Below, one piece after another: positions 51,993 to 61,144 of a stretch of 64,000 bases of DNA. Source of the stretch: Prevotella sp. (GTDB lineage Bacteria; Bacteroidota; Bacteroidia; Bacteroidales; Bacteroidaceae); contig JAFSRY010000033.1 of assembly GCA_017445845.1 (NCBI GenBank), positions 1 through 64,000 of the forward strand, given 5' to 3'. The notes below the pieces were generated by a model. That model was given only the letters and a program-made list of their open reading frames with translations. It made no database searches and was not told where the DNA came from. The position numbers and the translations under genes are program-made. Position 1 is the stretch's first letter. Every line of letters starts with the position of its first letter.

Positions 51993-54257
51993 TTATAGAC
52001 TTTCTATATAGACTTTTTTCCCGTCGATGCGCTCGTCGGCATCTTTACCGAGCCACACGTCGAACCAGCCTTCTTCCACGCGGAACTTCATGTCGGCATC
52101 CCACATGGCGAAGCGGCGGTAGGGGAGGACGAGGTCTATGCGTTTTGTCTCGCCGGGCTGAAGGGTGACGCGCTGGAAGGCAGCCAACTCTTTCAAGGGT
52201 CTGACGACCGTGGCCTGCTCGTCATGAATATAAACCTGTACGACCTCGTCGCCTGCCATCGTGCCCGTGTTGGTCACGTCGACGCTGACATACAGCGAGT
52301 CGCCAGCACGCAGCCGGTCGGTCATTTGGAGGTGTTCGTACTTGAATGTAGTGTAGCTCAGCCCGTAGCCGAAGGGATAGAGCGGCGTACCATCGTTCTC
52401 GACGTAGCCATAACCGCGTCCGCTCGGCTTGATAGAGTAGTACATGGGGTTCTGCCCGATGTTCTTGGGCCAGCTGATTGGCAACCTGCCCCCGGGACTA
52501 TACTTTCCCGTCAGAACGTCGGCAATGGCTGTTCCGCCTTGTTCGCCCGGATACCAGGCTTCAACGACGGCCGCAGCCTTGTCTACCCAGTCGGTGATGT
52601 CGATGGCGGCACCGTTCTGTAGGACGACGATGACAGGCTTGCCTGTGGCAATAAGGTCGCGAACCATTTGTTCCTGATCGACCAATATTTCCTTCGACTG
52701 CTGTTCGTCGATGATGACGGCATTAGTCTCTGTTCGCATGAGAGTCATCGAACTTGAAGGCAGATGGAAGCTGCTGCGGTCGCTGCCCTCTTCTTCGGTA
52801 ATGGTGGGGAAGAAGATGAGTACGTCACAGTTGTCGGCCAACGGGAGAATGTCTTGTCCAGCCGGATTGAGTTCTACCTCGGCAATGCCGTCAAGGGCGG
52901 TGCGCAGGCCTTGCAGAGGCGTCACCGCACCTTCTCCTCGCCAGCCGCCACGGCCACCGCTGTAGTCACCCAGACTGAGTTTGTCGGCAACAGGACCGAA
53001 GACACCAATCTTTTTTATCTTTGAGGTGTTCAGTGGCAGAATGCCGTTGTTTTTCAACAATGTGATGGCTTCGCGGGCACTGGTCTCAGCCAAAGTCCGG
53101 TGTCCCTGGCTTCTGACAATGTTTTCTGCCTTTTTCGCATCGACATAAGGATTATCGAAAAGTCCAAGTTCAAACTTCAGGGTCAGTACACGTCTGACAC
53201 ACTCGTTGAGCGTCTCTTCGCTGACCTTGCCGTCCTTGACCATTTGCAGCAGGTTTCTATTGGTGTTACACAGTTCCAGGTCGAGGCCGTTCTTCAGACA
53301 GAGGGCCAATGCGTCTTCGCTGTTCTCAGCTATCAGGTGGTTGTCGGCAACGATGTCTACACCGCCGTAGTCGGAGACCACGATGCCCTTGAATCCCCAC
53401 TCCTTTCGCAGAATGTTGTTTAGAAGTCGGCTGCTGCAGCTTGCCGGTATGCCGTCAACGGTGTTGTAGGCTGACATGATGCCGCGCGCGCCGCCTTCTT
53501 CCACACAGGCCCGGAAGGGTTCGAGGAAGACTTCGCGCAGCGTGCGCCATGAGGTTGTGGAGGCATACGAGTCATGCCCGCCCTCACCGTAGTTGTCGAC
53601 ATAGTGCTTCGGCGTTGCCACCACGCCATTCGTCTCCAATGCCTTCGTGTAGGTAGCGCCCATCACGGAATTCAGCAGCACATCCTCGCCATAGCTCTCC
53701 TGACAACGTCCCCAGCGTTGGTCGCGGGTGACGTTGACGACGGGGGCATAGACTTGTCTGACACCGACAGCTCTGAGCTCTTTTGCTACGGCTTCGCCCA
53801 CGCGAAAATATAAGTCGTCATCGAAGGTTGCAGCCATACTGATGCTTTGCGGGAAGCAGGTCGCGTTGCCCCATTGTGCCCCATGAAGGGCCTCTCCATG
53901 CTGTAGCACAGGGATGCCCCATCGGCTGGCATCTATCGAACGGCGCGTGTCGTCGTTGATATGTTCGGCCACCGATTGAGGGTTGTTCGGGACGTTACCT
54001 TCCCAAAGGAAGTGTCCGATGTTTCGGATGTGGCCAATCGTATAGTCACGCTTCTCGAAGAACTGGTCGAAGAAGAGCAGTTGTGCGCTGATTTGTGCCA
54101 CCTTCTCTTCAATATTCATTCGGTTGAGAAGGTCGTCGGCACGTTCCTGCGCACTGAGTTTTTGGTTTTGATACGGATACTTTGTTTTTTCCGTTGTGGC
54201 ATGCATTGCCGTTGCTAACGACAGCATGGCCACTATACAAAGCCCCCTTATATTCAT
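51993..54257 (-). CDS. GH3 beta-glycosidase (probable beta-xylosidase), exported
   Basis: A 754-residue GH3 enzyme with a signal peptide (1-20, ...ATAMHA). The nucleophile aspartate is in GIVVSDYGGVD. An N-terminal barrel (HGEALHGAQWGNATCFPQ), a C-terminal alpha/beta domain (TLLKNNGILPLN) and a final fibronectin III-like domain (~650-750) complete the usual three-domain layout. GH3 includes beta-glucosidases and beta-xylosidases. Its place between xylulokinase and xylose isomerase favours xylosidase; I cannot tell from sequence. Confidence 0.88.
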   Translation of the reverse strand: MNIRGLCIVAMLSLATAMHATTEKTKYPYQNQKLSAQERADDLLNRMNIEEKVAQISAQLLFFDQFFEKRDYTIGHIRNIGHFLWEGNVPNNPQSVAEHINDDTRRSIDASRWGIPVLQHGEALHGAQWGNATCFPQSISMAATFDDDLYFRVGEAVAKELRAVGVRQVYAPVVNVTRDQRWGRCQESYGEDVLLNSVMGATYTKALETNGVVATPKHYVDNYGEGGHDSYASTTSWRTLREVFLEPFRACVEEGGARGIMSAYNTVDGIPASCSSRLLNNILRKEWGFKGIVVSDYGGVDIVADNHLIAENSEDALALCLKNGLDLELCNTNRNLLQMVKDGKVSEETLNECVRRVLTLKFELGLFDNPYVDAKKAENIVRSQGHRTLAETSAREAITLLKNNGILPLNTSKIKKIGVFGPVADKLSLGDYSGGRGGWRGEGAVTPLQGLRTALDGIAEVELNPAGQDILPLADNCDVLIFFPTITEEEGSDRSSFHLPSSSMTLMRTETNAVIIDEQQSKEILVDQEQMVRDLIATGKPVIVVLQNGAAIDITDWVDKAAAVVEAWYPGEQGGTAIADVLTGKYSPGGRLPISWPKNIGQNPMYYSIKPSGRGYGYVENDGTPLYPFGYGLSYTTFKYEHLQMTDRLRAGDSLYVSVDVTNTGTMAGDEVVQVYIHDEQATVVRPLKELAAFQRVTLQPGETKRIDLVLPYRRFAMWDADMKFRVEEGWFDVWLGKDADERIDGKKVYIESL

Positions 54258-54272
54258 GTTGGGTATTGATGG

Positions 54273-55757
54273 TTAGTTGTTAATCTTCAGTATCATTTTC
54301 CAACGTTCGTAGGCTTCGATGTATGCAGTGTTGTCTGCTACAGGCTCGATGTGCTCTATGCAACGCAGCGAGGCAAAGGCTTCGTTGTTGTCGCGATAGA
54401 GTCCGCAGCCCATGCCGGCACCTCTTGCAGCTCCTACGGAACCGTCGGTGTCATAGAGTTCGATGGTGGCACCGCTCGTCGAGGCCAGTGTATCGCGGAA
54501 GATGGGGGAGAGGAACATATTGGCATGTCCGGCATGAATCTTTCTGATGTCCATTCCCATCCCGTGCATGACTTCCATTCCGTAGCAGAAGGCAAAGACT
54601 ATGCCCTCCTGTGAGGCACGCAGAAGGTGGGCGCGGTTGTGGACGTTGAAGTTTATACCCCGGATGCTGCAGCCTGGCTCACGGTTTTCAAGGATACGTT
54701 CAGCTCCGTTACCGAAAGGAAGTATGGTGACCCCTTCAGAACCTACAGGAATGGTGGCGGCAAGCAGATTCATGTCGTTATAGTTCAGGTCGGGAGCTAC
54801 GTTGCGGTGCATCCAAGCGTTCAGAATGCCTGTGCCGTTGCAGATGCCGAGAACACCCAATCGTGTGTTGGGTGATTGGTGGTTGACATGGGCAAAGATG
54901 TTTACACGCGACTTCGGGTCGTAGTTCACGTCGCCCAGCACCCCATAGACGACACCAGACGTGCCTGCCGTTGAGGCTACTTCTCCCGGATTGAAGACGT
55001 TCAGCGATAGGGCGTTGTTAGGTTGGTCGCCGGCACGATAGCAGATGGGCGTTCCCTTTCGAAGCCCTGTTTCTCGGGCTGCCTCTTCCGATACTTCGCA
55101 TTGTTGTCCGAAGGTAGGAACAATATCTGCCAAAATCGTTCGTGGAAAACCGAAGTAATCGGTCAGGAACCAGGCGGGCTGGTTTTCTTTAAAGTCCCAC
55201 AACATTCCTTCCGACAGACCGCTGACGGTGGTCGTAGCCTGACCAGTCAGGCGCAAGGCGATATAGTCGCCAGGCAACATGATTTTGTAGATTTTGTCGA
55301 AGCGTTCGGGTTCGTTTTCCTTCACCCAAGCCAGTTTTGAAGCTGTGAAATTGCCGGGTGAGTTGAGCAGATGGCCCAGGCATTGGTCGCTGCCTAAATC
55401 ATTAAAAGCCTTTTCACCGTATGGCACGGCACGCGAGTCGCACCAGATAATGCTGTCGCGCAGGGGCTTGAGGTTTTTATCAACGCATACCAGCCCATGC
55501 ATCTGGTAGGAGATACCGATGGCCATGATGTCATCGCCTGTGATATGGGCATCGGCCATTACTTTGGCAAGGGCTTGTTTTCCATAAGTCCACCATGAGT
55601 CGGGGTCTTGTTCGGCCCAGCCCATTTGGACTGCTTTGATAGCAGCCTCTTTTTCCGGGAAGAAAGCAGCGGCTAAACATTGCCCTGTCTGCCCGTCAAC
55701 AAGCGATGCCTTTACGCTACTACTGCCTACGTCGAAGCCAAGAAGAACCCTGCTCAT
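54273..55757 (-). CDS. xylB: Xylulokinase
   Basis: A 494-residue FGGY-family kinase. The N-terminal phosphate loop GFDVGSSSVKASLVD, SYQMHGLVC and the C-terminal GGAxxN-like STSGATIELYDTDG region fit xylulokinase. It phosphorylates xylulose to xylulose 5-phosphate. I take the ATG at 55757, which overlaps the symporter stop as ATGA; an ATG 15 bp upstream is also in frame. Confidence 0.92.
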   Translation of the reverse strand: MSRVLLGFDVGSSSVKASLVDGQTGQCLAAAFFPEKEAAIKAVQMGWAEQDPDSWWTYGKQALAKVMADAHITGDDIMAIGISYQMHGLVCVDKNLKPLRDSIIWCDSRAVPYGEKAFNDLGSDQCLGHLLNSPGNFTASKLAWVKENEPERFDKIYKIMLPGDYIALRLTGQATTTVSGLSEGMLWDFKENQPAWFLTDYFGFPRTILADIVPTFGQQCEVSEEAARETGLRKGTPICYRAGDQPNNALSLNVFNPGEVASTAGTSGVVYGVLGDVNYDPKSRVNIFAHVNHQSPNTRLGVLGICNGTGILNAWMHRNVAPDLNYNDMNLLAATIPVGSEGVTILPFGNGAERILENREPGCSIRGINFNVHNRAHLLRASQEGIVFAFCYGMEVMHGMGMDIRKIHAGHANMFLSPIFRDTLASTSGATIELYDTDGSVGAARGAGMGCGLYRDNNEAFASLRCIEHIEPVADNTAYIEAYERWKMILKINN

Positions 55758-57220
55758 TTTTCTTTCCTCCACAGTTTAGTCATTTCTTCCAGTGTCTTTC
55801 CTTTGGTCTCAGGAACTAAGCGCCAGACGAAGACGGCGGCAACGATACAGAGCACACCATAGAGACCGTAGGTGAACCAATGGCCGAAGTTCGGGTCGGC
55901 GGCCGTCTTCATGTTGAACATCGGAACGAACGATGAGGACACTATCCAGTTGAAGATCCACTGGAAGGCAACGGCGATGGCAACGGCTTTGCCGCGAATG
56001 GTATTGGGGAATATCTCAGCGATGAGCACCCAGCAGATGGGACCCCATGAGAACATGAACGATGCCGAGTAGACCATGATGGACAGCATACAGATGAGGC
56101 TGAGTTGCGGGTTGCCAAATGTCAGGGCTACACCCAGTGCTCCGATGGCCATGCCCAAAGAACCTGTGATGAGCAAAGGTTTACGGCCGAGTTTTTCTAC
56201 GGTAAAGACAGCTACCAACGTAAAGAGTATGTTGACAACACCCATCATGACGGTTTGCATCATCGGGTTGGTCATACCCATGTCGTGGAAAATGCGTGGT
56301 GCGTAATAAAGCACGGCATTAATGCCGACGATCTGCTGGAATACGCTGAGCATGATACCAATAAAAATGACTAACATGCCGTAGGTGAAGAGCGGTTCCG
56401 TCTTGACGGTGATGGTGTCCTTGATGTCCTGTAGTATTTGACGGGCTTTGCTTTCGCCGTTAATCTTCGAAAGCACGCCGAGAGCCTGTGTGTCGCGACC
56501 AATCATCACGAGGTATCGCGGTGTTTCCGGTACGAAGCAGATGAGCAGGGCAAAGAGGCCTGCCGGTACGGCTTCGCTTCCGAACATATAACGCCATCCG
56601 GAGGCGATGGTCCATGGGTCACTGCCTGCGACCACCGTGTTCATGCCCTGTCCGATTGACTCGATGACGGGGTTGGTATGTTCACCGAGGATGAGGAAGT
56701 TAACGAAGTAGACGACCAGCTGACCGAAGATGATGGCAAACTGGTTCCATGAAACCAACATTCCGCGAATGTTAGACGGGGCGACCTCACCGATATACAT
56801 CGGGCAGATGGCTGATGCCAGTCCGACACCGATGCCGCCGATGACACGGTAGATATTAAAAGCGATGAGCAGGCTGAAAGTTGGCTGTCCTTTTTCGAAG
56901 AAAAGAAATTCGGGCGACATACTGCCCAATGCGGAGATGAAGAACATGATACCCGCAAAGACCAGCGAGCGCTTACGTCCCCACCGTGAGGCCAACAGGC
57001 CGCTGATGGCACTTCCGATGATGCAGCCAATGAGTGCGCTGGCACAGGTGAAGCCGTGCATCCCGTCGGTGTAGTTAAAATCTTCGGCTCCAAGGAAGAA
57101 GGCTTGCAAGCCTTTCTCAGCTCCAGAAATAACGGCGGTGTCATAACCAAAGAGCAATCCGCCCAGAACGGCTACCATGACGATGCTGATCAGGTAGCCT
57201 TTGTTTCCTTTGTCGTTCAT
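55754..57220 (-). CDS. xylE: XylE-type sugar:proton symporter
   Basis: A 488-residue sugar-porter MFS protein. GGLLFGYDTAVISGA, ASRWGRKRSLVFAG, PMYIGEVAPSNIRG, the QQIVGINAVLYYAP block and PETKGKTLEE near the C-terminus are the standard sugar-porter signatures. Together with xylA and xylB it should import xylose with protons. Its stop overlaps xylB by 4 bp, and GH43 lies 36 bp upstream. Confidence 0.93.
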   Translation of the reverse strand: MNDKGNKGYLISIVMVAVLGGLLFGYDTAVISGAEKGLQAFFLGAEDFNYTDGMHGFTCASALIGCIIGSAISGLLASRWGRKRSLVFAGIMFFISALGSMSPEFLFFEKGQPTFSLLIAFNIYRVIGGIGVGLASAICPMYIGEVAPSNIRGMLVSWNQFAIIFGQLVVYFVNFLILGEHTNPVIESIGQGMNTVVAGSDPWTIASGWRYMFGSEAVPAGLFALLICFVPETPRYLVMIGRDTQALGVLSKINGESKARQILQDIKDTITVKTEPLFTYGMLVIFIGIMLSVFQQIVGINAVLYYAPRIFHDMGMTNPMMQTVMMGVVNILFTLVAVFTVEKLGRKPLLITGSLGMAIGALGVALTFGNPQLSLICMLSIMVYSASFMFSWGPICWVLIAEIFPNTIRGKAVAIAVAFQWIFNWIVSSSFVPMFNMKTAADPNFGHWFTYGLYGVLCIVAAVFVWRLVPETKGKTLEEMTKLWRKEK

Positions 57221-57256
57221 CAGGTTTTGTTATTTAGGTTGTTAATACTATTCTTT

Positions 57257-58225
57257 TTACTTTACGTTCGGCCAAGGCTGACATGGAATGGTGATATTGC
57301 CTGTCTTGAAGTGGGGCCAACCGTCTTTGCCGATGACAAGTTCTTGCAGAATGGGTTGCCGCCCTTCGTGGTACTTGCCGATGAGGTAGCTGTGACAGAG
57401 GTAGTAGAGTCGGCCTTTCGGGGTGCTGACCAATGTGCCGTGACCGCACGACTGGATGGTTTCGCCGTCGCCTTTGAGGATGGGGTTCCCTTCATATTTC
57501 TCGTAAGGTCCGGCAAAGTTGGTGGAGCGGGCGACGCGCACTTCATAGTCGCTTCGAGGCGAACAGCAGTCGCGCGCGGCGTACATTATATAATAATAAT
57601 CACCGTGATGGAAAATGCATTGTCCTTCCATACCGATGTCTTCGATGTCGGTCAGCAGAGTGAAGGCATCACCTTCAAGGTGCAGACCATCGTCGGAGAG
57701 ACGGCGTGCCAACAGCTCTATGGGGCGTTCCGGGTCGAGTCCGTAGGCCTTCCAGGTGATATAGAGCTGTCCGTCGTCGTCATATATATAGGAGTCGATA
57801 GCCTCATTGGTCCACTGCACCAACGGACCGTGGTCGGTATAGGGACCTTCCGGTCGGTCGGCTGTTGCCACGCCGACGCACGACTTGCGGTCGTTTTTGT
57901 TGCGAGCCGTATAGTAGCAGAAAACTTTTCCGTTGTGCTCGAAAAGCTCCGGTGCCCAGAAGGAGCCCAGTGTCCATTCCGGCCAGTCGTTGAACACATG
58001 TCCGATGGGTTCCCAGTCGACGAGATTATCCGAGCGATACATCGGATAAACCCATTTGCTGTTGCCAGAAGTGCCGGCTGCATAATATGTTGTCCCGATG
58101 CGGATAACCGTTGGGTCGGGTACGTCACTCTTGATGACTGGGTTCTCGAAAAAACGTGTCTGGCGGCAGCCTGCCATTATCAAACAGGCGAGACAGAGCA
58201 GTAGTAATGATGGTTTCCTATTCAT
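57257..58225 (-). CDS. GH43 lipoprotein glycosidase (xylosidase/arabinofuranosidase type)
   Basis: A 322-residue five-bladed GH43 enzyme with a lipoprotein signal (LIMAGC, Cys20). The general base aspartate is in SDVPDPTVIR, the pKa-modulating aspartate in the YDDDGQLYITWKAYG region, and the acid glutamate in GMEGQCIFHHGD. It removes xylose or arabinose from xylan oligosaccharides at the membrane. It is the first gene of the operon. The promoter is so close to its ATG that the leader would be only a few nucleotides. Confidence 0.88.
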   Translation of the reverse strand: MNRKPSLLLLCLACLIMAGCRQTRFFENPVIKSDVPDPTVIRIGTTYYAAGTSGNSKWVYPMYRSDNLVDWEPIGHVFNDWPEWTLGSFWAPELFEHNGKVFCYYTARNKNDRKSCVGVATADRPEGPYTDHGPLVQWTNEAIDSYIYDDDGQLYITWKAYGLDPERPIELLARRLSDDGLHLEGDAFTLLTDIEDIGMEGQCIFHHGDYYYIMYAARDCCSPRSDYEVRVARSTNFAGPYEKYEGNPILKGDGETIQSCGHGTLVSTPKGRLYYLCHSYLIGKYHEGRQPILQELVIGKDGWPHFKTGNITIPCQPWPNVK

Positions 58226-58233
58226 ATTGGCTA

Positions 58234-58264
58234 CAAAGTTACAACTTTTTATTCAAACAACAAA
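58234..58264 (-). promoter_or_regulatory. Promoter of the xylose operon
   Basis: On the minus strand TTTG (58264-58261), 19 bp, then TAACTTTG (58241-58234), the consensus in both boxes. Only 8 nt separate the -7 box from the GH43 ATG, so the transcript would be leaderless or nearly so. Confidence 0.78.
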
Positions 58265-58317
58265 GGGATTTCCCTATTAACTTTAGGAAAAAACCTCTGT
58301 GAAAATAGGAAAAATTA

Positions 58318-58349
58318 CTTGCAGGTTCGAGAAAAAGTATTTACCTTTG
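58318..58349 (+). promoter_or_regulatory. Promoter of the Ser/Asn-rich protein gene
   Basis: CTTG (58318-58321), a 20-bp spacer, then TACCTTTG (58342-58349), ~57 bp before the ATG. It is divergent from the xylose operon promoter within a 180-bp gap. Confidence 0.7.
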
Positions 58350-58406
58350 CAACTGTGAACACAAATATGTAAATAGTAACGATTTAAAACAGGAAAGGGA
58401 AAGACG

Positions 58407-59342
58407 ATGAAAAAGATGATACTGATGGCAGTCATGATGGCGATAGCCTTCTCTGCCCGCGCAATGTCGTATATGGATGCCCGCAATGAGGCACTCTACC
58501 TGAGCGACAAGATGGCCTATGAACTGAACCTTTCGATGGCGCAGTTTGATGCCGTTTACGAAATCAACTTCGACTATTTCTATATGGTCAACCATCGGTC
58601 GGAAGTGAACGGAAAGTACTGGCGTCGTCGTAATTCAGACTTGAAGTATGTGCTGAGTTCCTTACAGTATAATCACTACCGTTCCATCAAATACTTCTAT
58701 CGTCCGCTCGGATGGTCAGGAAATTCGGTCGTTTACAACATCTATAGTTATTACCGCAACCGCAACCACCTCTACTATGAGGTTCCCAGTGTGTTTGACA
58801 ACTATCGTGGAGGCCACTCCAACAGTTCCGGCAGCTACTATTCGGGACGTTCGTTTGATAACGGTCGTCATCCCAATGCCTTCAGCTATCGCGGTGGATA
58901 TTATGACAACTGGCGTCAGAGCGGCAACTCCAACAGCTGGAATTACAATAATAACGGTGGAAACATGAATGACAACCGTCCGGACAGAGGCAATTCCTCG
59001 GGTGGAAGCCAAGGCGGCAGCTCATGGCACATCGGCAACCAGAACAACAACCAAGGCAACAGTGGAAGTAATGCCTCTGGCAATGGCTCGCAGAAAAAGA
59101 ACGATAATTCCAACAATGCATCGCGCAGCGGTCAGGGCAGTTCTGTGAAGTTCGGCTCGAATGCTTCGAAGAACAATTCTTCCAATGCCAACCAGAATAA
59201 CTCTGGCAGCAGTTCTCGGAGGGGAGCAAAGAATGACAGCGAACAGAACAAAAATGACAACTCGAATGCTTCTTCGGGCAGCCAGAGCTCAAGTTCTTCA
59301 AAGTCGAACAATGCCGGAACGTTCGGAGGACGAAGAAAGTAG
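58407..59342 (+). CDS. Secreted protein with Ser/Asn/Gly-rich low-complexity C-terminus
   Basis: A 311-residue protein with a signal peptide (1-19, ...AFSARA). A compact N-terminal region (~20-125), rich in Tyr and Arg, looks helical and contains LSDKMAYELNLSMAQFDAVY, reminiscent of Spy/CpxP-like LTxxQ helices. From ~130 to the end the chain is Tyr/Gly then Asn/Ser/Gly-rich low complexity, ending GTFGGRRK. Function unknown; a stress-response or surface matrix role is conceivable. A perfect hairpin follows. Confidence 0.75.
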   Translation: MKKMILMAVMMAIAFSARAMSYMDARNEALYLSDKMAYELNLSMAQFDAVYEINFDYFYMVNHRSEVNGKYWRRRNSDLKYVLSSLQYNHYRSIKYFYRPLGWSGNSVVYNIYSYYRNRNHLYYEVPSVFDNYRGGHSNSSGSYYSGRSFDNGRHPNAFSYRGGYYDNWRQSGNSNSWNYNNNGGNMNDNRPDRGNSSGGSQGGSSWHIGNQNNNQGNSGSNASGNGSQKKNDNSNNASRSGQGSSVKFGSNASKNNSSNANQNNSGSSSRRGAKNDSEQNKNDNSNASSGSQSSSSSKSNNAGTFGGRRK

Positions 59343-59375
59343 AGGGGAGAAGCAAGGGGGCTCTTTATGAAAAAA

Positions 59376-59404
59376 CATCCGCAGAGACTTGCGTTCTGCG
59401 GATG
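59376..59404 (+). terminator. Intrinsic terminator-like hairpin
   Basis: CATCCGCAGA (59376-59385) and TCTGCGGATG (59395-59404) form a perfect 10-bp stem with a 9-nt loop, preceded by an A run. It follows the Ser/Asn-rich protein gene by 33 bp. Confidence 0.7.
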
Positions 59405-59602
59405 CCAAACAATCTTTAAACTTAATCGGACTAATGTGTTTTCCTATTGAGATATTTCATTCAATCTTTGTTGGTTCTGTTTTGCTTCCTTAGTATTAAT
59501 CGCTTCCACCCCCCGGAGTTATCCCTCGCTACCCTCGGTTCTTAGCATCGCTATTCCCGAAAAAATCTATCGGCATACGCTTCTCAAAGAGGTAATACGC
59601 TT

Positions 59603-59688
59603 ATCAGTGTGAGATAATCCGATGATCAGTGTGAGATAATCCTATTACCAGTGTGTGATAATCCTATTACCAGTGTGTGATAATAGCC
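59603..59688. repeat. Four 22-bp tandem repeats
   Basis: Units begin at 59603, 59625, 59647 and 59669; the last is cut to 20 bp. Consensus is A(T/C)CAGTGTG(A/T)GATAATCC followed by GATG or TATT. Units 1-2 share ATCAGTGTGAG and units 3-4 share ACCAGTGTGTG. A more diverged partial copy may precede them (GGTAATACGCTT). The repeats are contiguous with no spacers. Confidence 0.9.
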
Positions 59689-59803
59689 GTTCCAAAGCCT
59701 GCAACAAATCTTGAAACTAATAAGTCGTCGGTTCGTTTCATAAGTTGTTGGCTTATAATAACTTCGTGGGGCTTGACTAATTGATTTTAGAACTTAACCA
59801 CAT

Positions 59804-60280
59804 TTAGAATGCCTGTCGTTGCTGTCCCCTGCGTCCGTCACGAGGACCACGCTGCCGCATTTGCTTCTGGTCTTCCTCGTACTTCTGGAACTGTTCCTCA
59901 GTGAGGATGTCCTTCAGCGCGTTGTTATAGGCCTCCTGCTGTTTTCTCATTTCGTTCATGCGGGCTTCCATCTCCTCGCGGTTGGGCTGTGTTGCACCGG
60001 TCTGACCGTCGGCCTGCTGGTTATGTTGCGGCTGTCTGTCTCTCATGCGAGGTCCTCTGCCTGGTCCGTTCTGCGGACGCAACTTGCCGGCATATTCTGT
60101 GTTAAGAGCAAGCACTTTCTCCGTTTGTTCGTCGGTGAGGGCATAGCGTTCAGCCATACGGTCTGTTTGGCGCTGCACCATCTCTTTAGGGTCGAAGCGA
60201 CGTTGTCTGTTGTTGTCCTGGGCCATAGTGGCGGTGGTTACGGTGAATAAGGCTATCAGGGCCAATGTCATTTTCTTCAT
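59804..60280 (-). CDS. DUF4890-type Spy-like periplasmic protein
   Basis: A 158-residue protein with a signal peptide (1-20, ...TATMA). It is rich in Gln, Arg and Met. It has two helical segments with the LTxxQ-like pattern of Spy/CpxP proteins: YALTDEQTEKVLALNTEY and LKDILTEEQFQKYEED. The gap between is low complexity (Gln/Pro/Arg). It probably binds unfolded proteins or senses envelope stress, by analogy with Spy. I see no clear promoter. Confidence 0.72.
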   Translation of the reverse strand: MKKMTLALIALFTVTTATMAQDNNRQRRFDPKEMVQRQTDRMAERYALTDEQTEKVLALNTEYAGKLRPQNGPGRGPRMRDRQPQHNQQADGQTGATQPNREEMEARMNEMRKQQEAYNNALKDILTEEQFQKYEEDQKQMRQRGPRDGRRGQQRQAF

Positions 60281-60424
60281 TTCTGTTGTCCTTTCTTTTG
60301 TTGGTAGTTATTATTTGTTTTATTTCTTTGTTGCAACATATCATCTGACGTAGGAAAACAGAGATGGTTTAAGCCCTTGAGACAAAAAAAATGTGAAAAA
60401 GATGGCAGGTACAGCAAAAATTAG

Positions 60425-60432
60425 TAACTTTG
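60425..60432 (+). promoter_or_regulatory. -7 box before the DUF4230 pair
   Basis: TAACTTTG, 18 bp ahead of the ATG at 60451. No convincing -33 TTTG lies 19-20 bp upstream. Confidence 0.5.
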
Positions 60433-60450
60433 TGACGTATTATTGCAATC

Positions 60451-61125
60451 ATGATGAATGAGATGAAGAGAATTGCACTTCTGTTGCTGTTGGCATTGGC
60501 TGTGCTCTGTTCTTGCGGTGGCCGTGAGGATAGGGTAGAAGTGGAGCAGGTAGACACGCTGTCGGTCCTGATGACACAGATACGGCAGTGTTCCCGCCTC
60601 TACAGTGCTGAATACATGGTCAGGAAAATAGTCACCCACGATGACAACCTTCAGTTCAGTGGAGAAATCCTTCAGAAAGACTTTTCTGTAGATGTTCCGA
60701 TGAGTCGTCGGAAGGTTGCCATACCTATCAGTGCCTCCGTGAAGGCCTATATCGACTTCAGTGATTTCAGCCCCGACCGTGTCAGCCGCCATGATGGCAA
60801 GATTGAAATCTTCCTCCCCGACCCGAAGCTTATGCTCACTGCCACACGCATCGACCACGACGCCATCAGACAGTATATACCCCTCATACGCAGTAACTTC
60901 TCTGACGAAGAACTCTCACACTATGAGCAGCAGGGACGGCAAGCCATCATCAACGACATTGCCCACATGGGAATCATAGAGACAGCCCGGCAGAGTGCCG
61001 CCTCCACACTCATCCCCATGCTCTCAGAACTTGGCTACGATGAACAGGACATTACTATCACCTTCCGCCGAGACTTCGGCATCCGAGACATCCCCTCGCT
61101 CATCGTCGAGAGAATCAACGGCTGA
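60451..61125 (+). CDS. DUF4230-type lipoprotein
   Basis: A 224-residue lipoprotein (lipobox VLCSC). The DUF4230-like domain covers most of it: LYSAEYMVRKIVTHDD near the start, an IPISASVKAYIDFSDFSPDRV strand region (shown in part), FLPDPKLMLTAT, and a helical C-terminus ending in TITFRRDF. It is paired with a second copy 19 bp downstream, which differs by having a membrane helix in place of a lipid anchor. Family function is unknown. An ATG 12 bp later is an alternative start. Confidence 0.75.
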   Translation: MMNEMKRIALLLLLALAVLCSCGGREDRVEVEQVDTLSVLMTQIRQCSRLYSAEYMVRKIVTHDDNLQFSGEILQKDFSVDVPMSRRKVAIPISASVKAYIDFSDFSPDRVSRHDGKIEIFLPDPKLMLTATRIDHDAIRQYIPLIRSNFSDEELSHYEQQGRQAIINDIAHMGIIETARQSAASTLIPMLSELGYDEQDITITFRRDFGIRDIPSLIVERING

Positions 61126-61144
61126 CAAAGAATAGAACATTATA

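Larger units (their letters stand above)
59343..59803. other. Intergenic region with terminator and tandem repeats
   Basis: About 460 bp without a gene. It holds the hairpin at 59376-59404 and the 22-bp tandem repeats at 59603-59688. The remainder contains no open frame or promoter I can support. Confidence 0.6.

Noticed and set aside
59603..59688. Possible CRISPR array
   Set aside because: The 22-bp units are directly adjacent with no spacers, and no cas gene is present.
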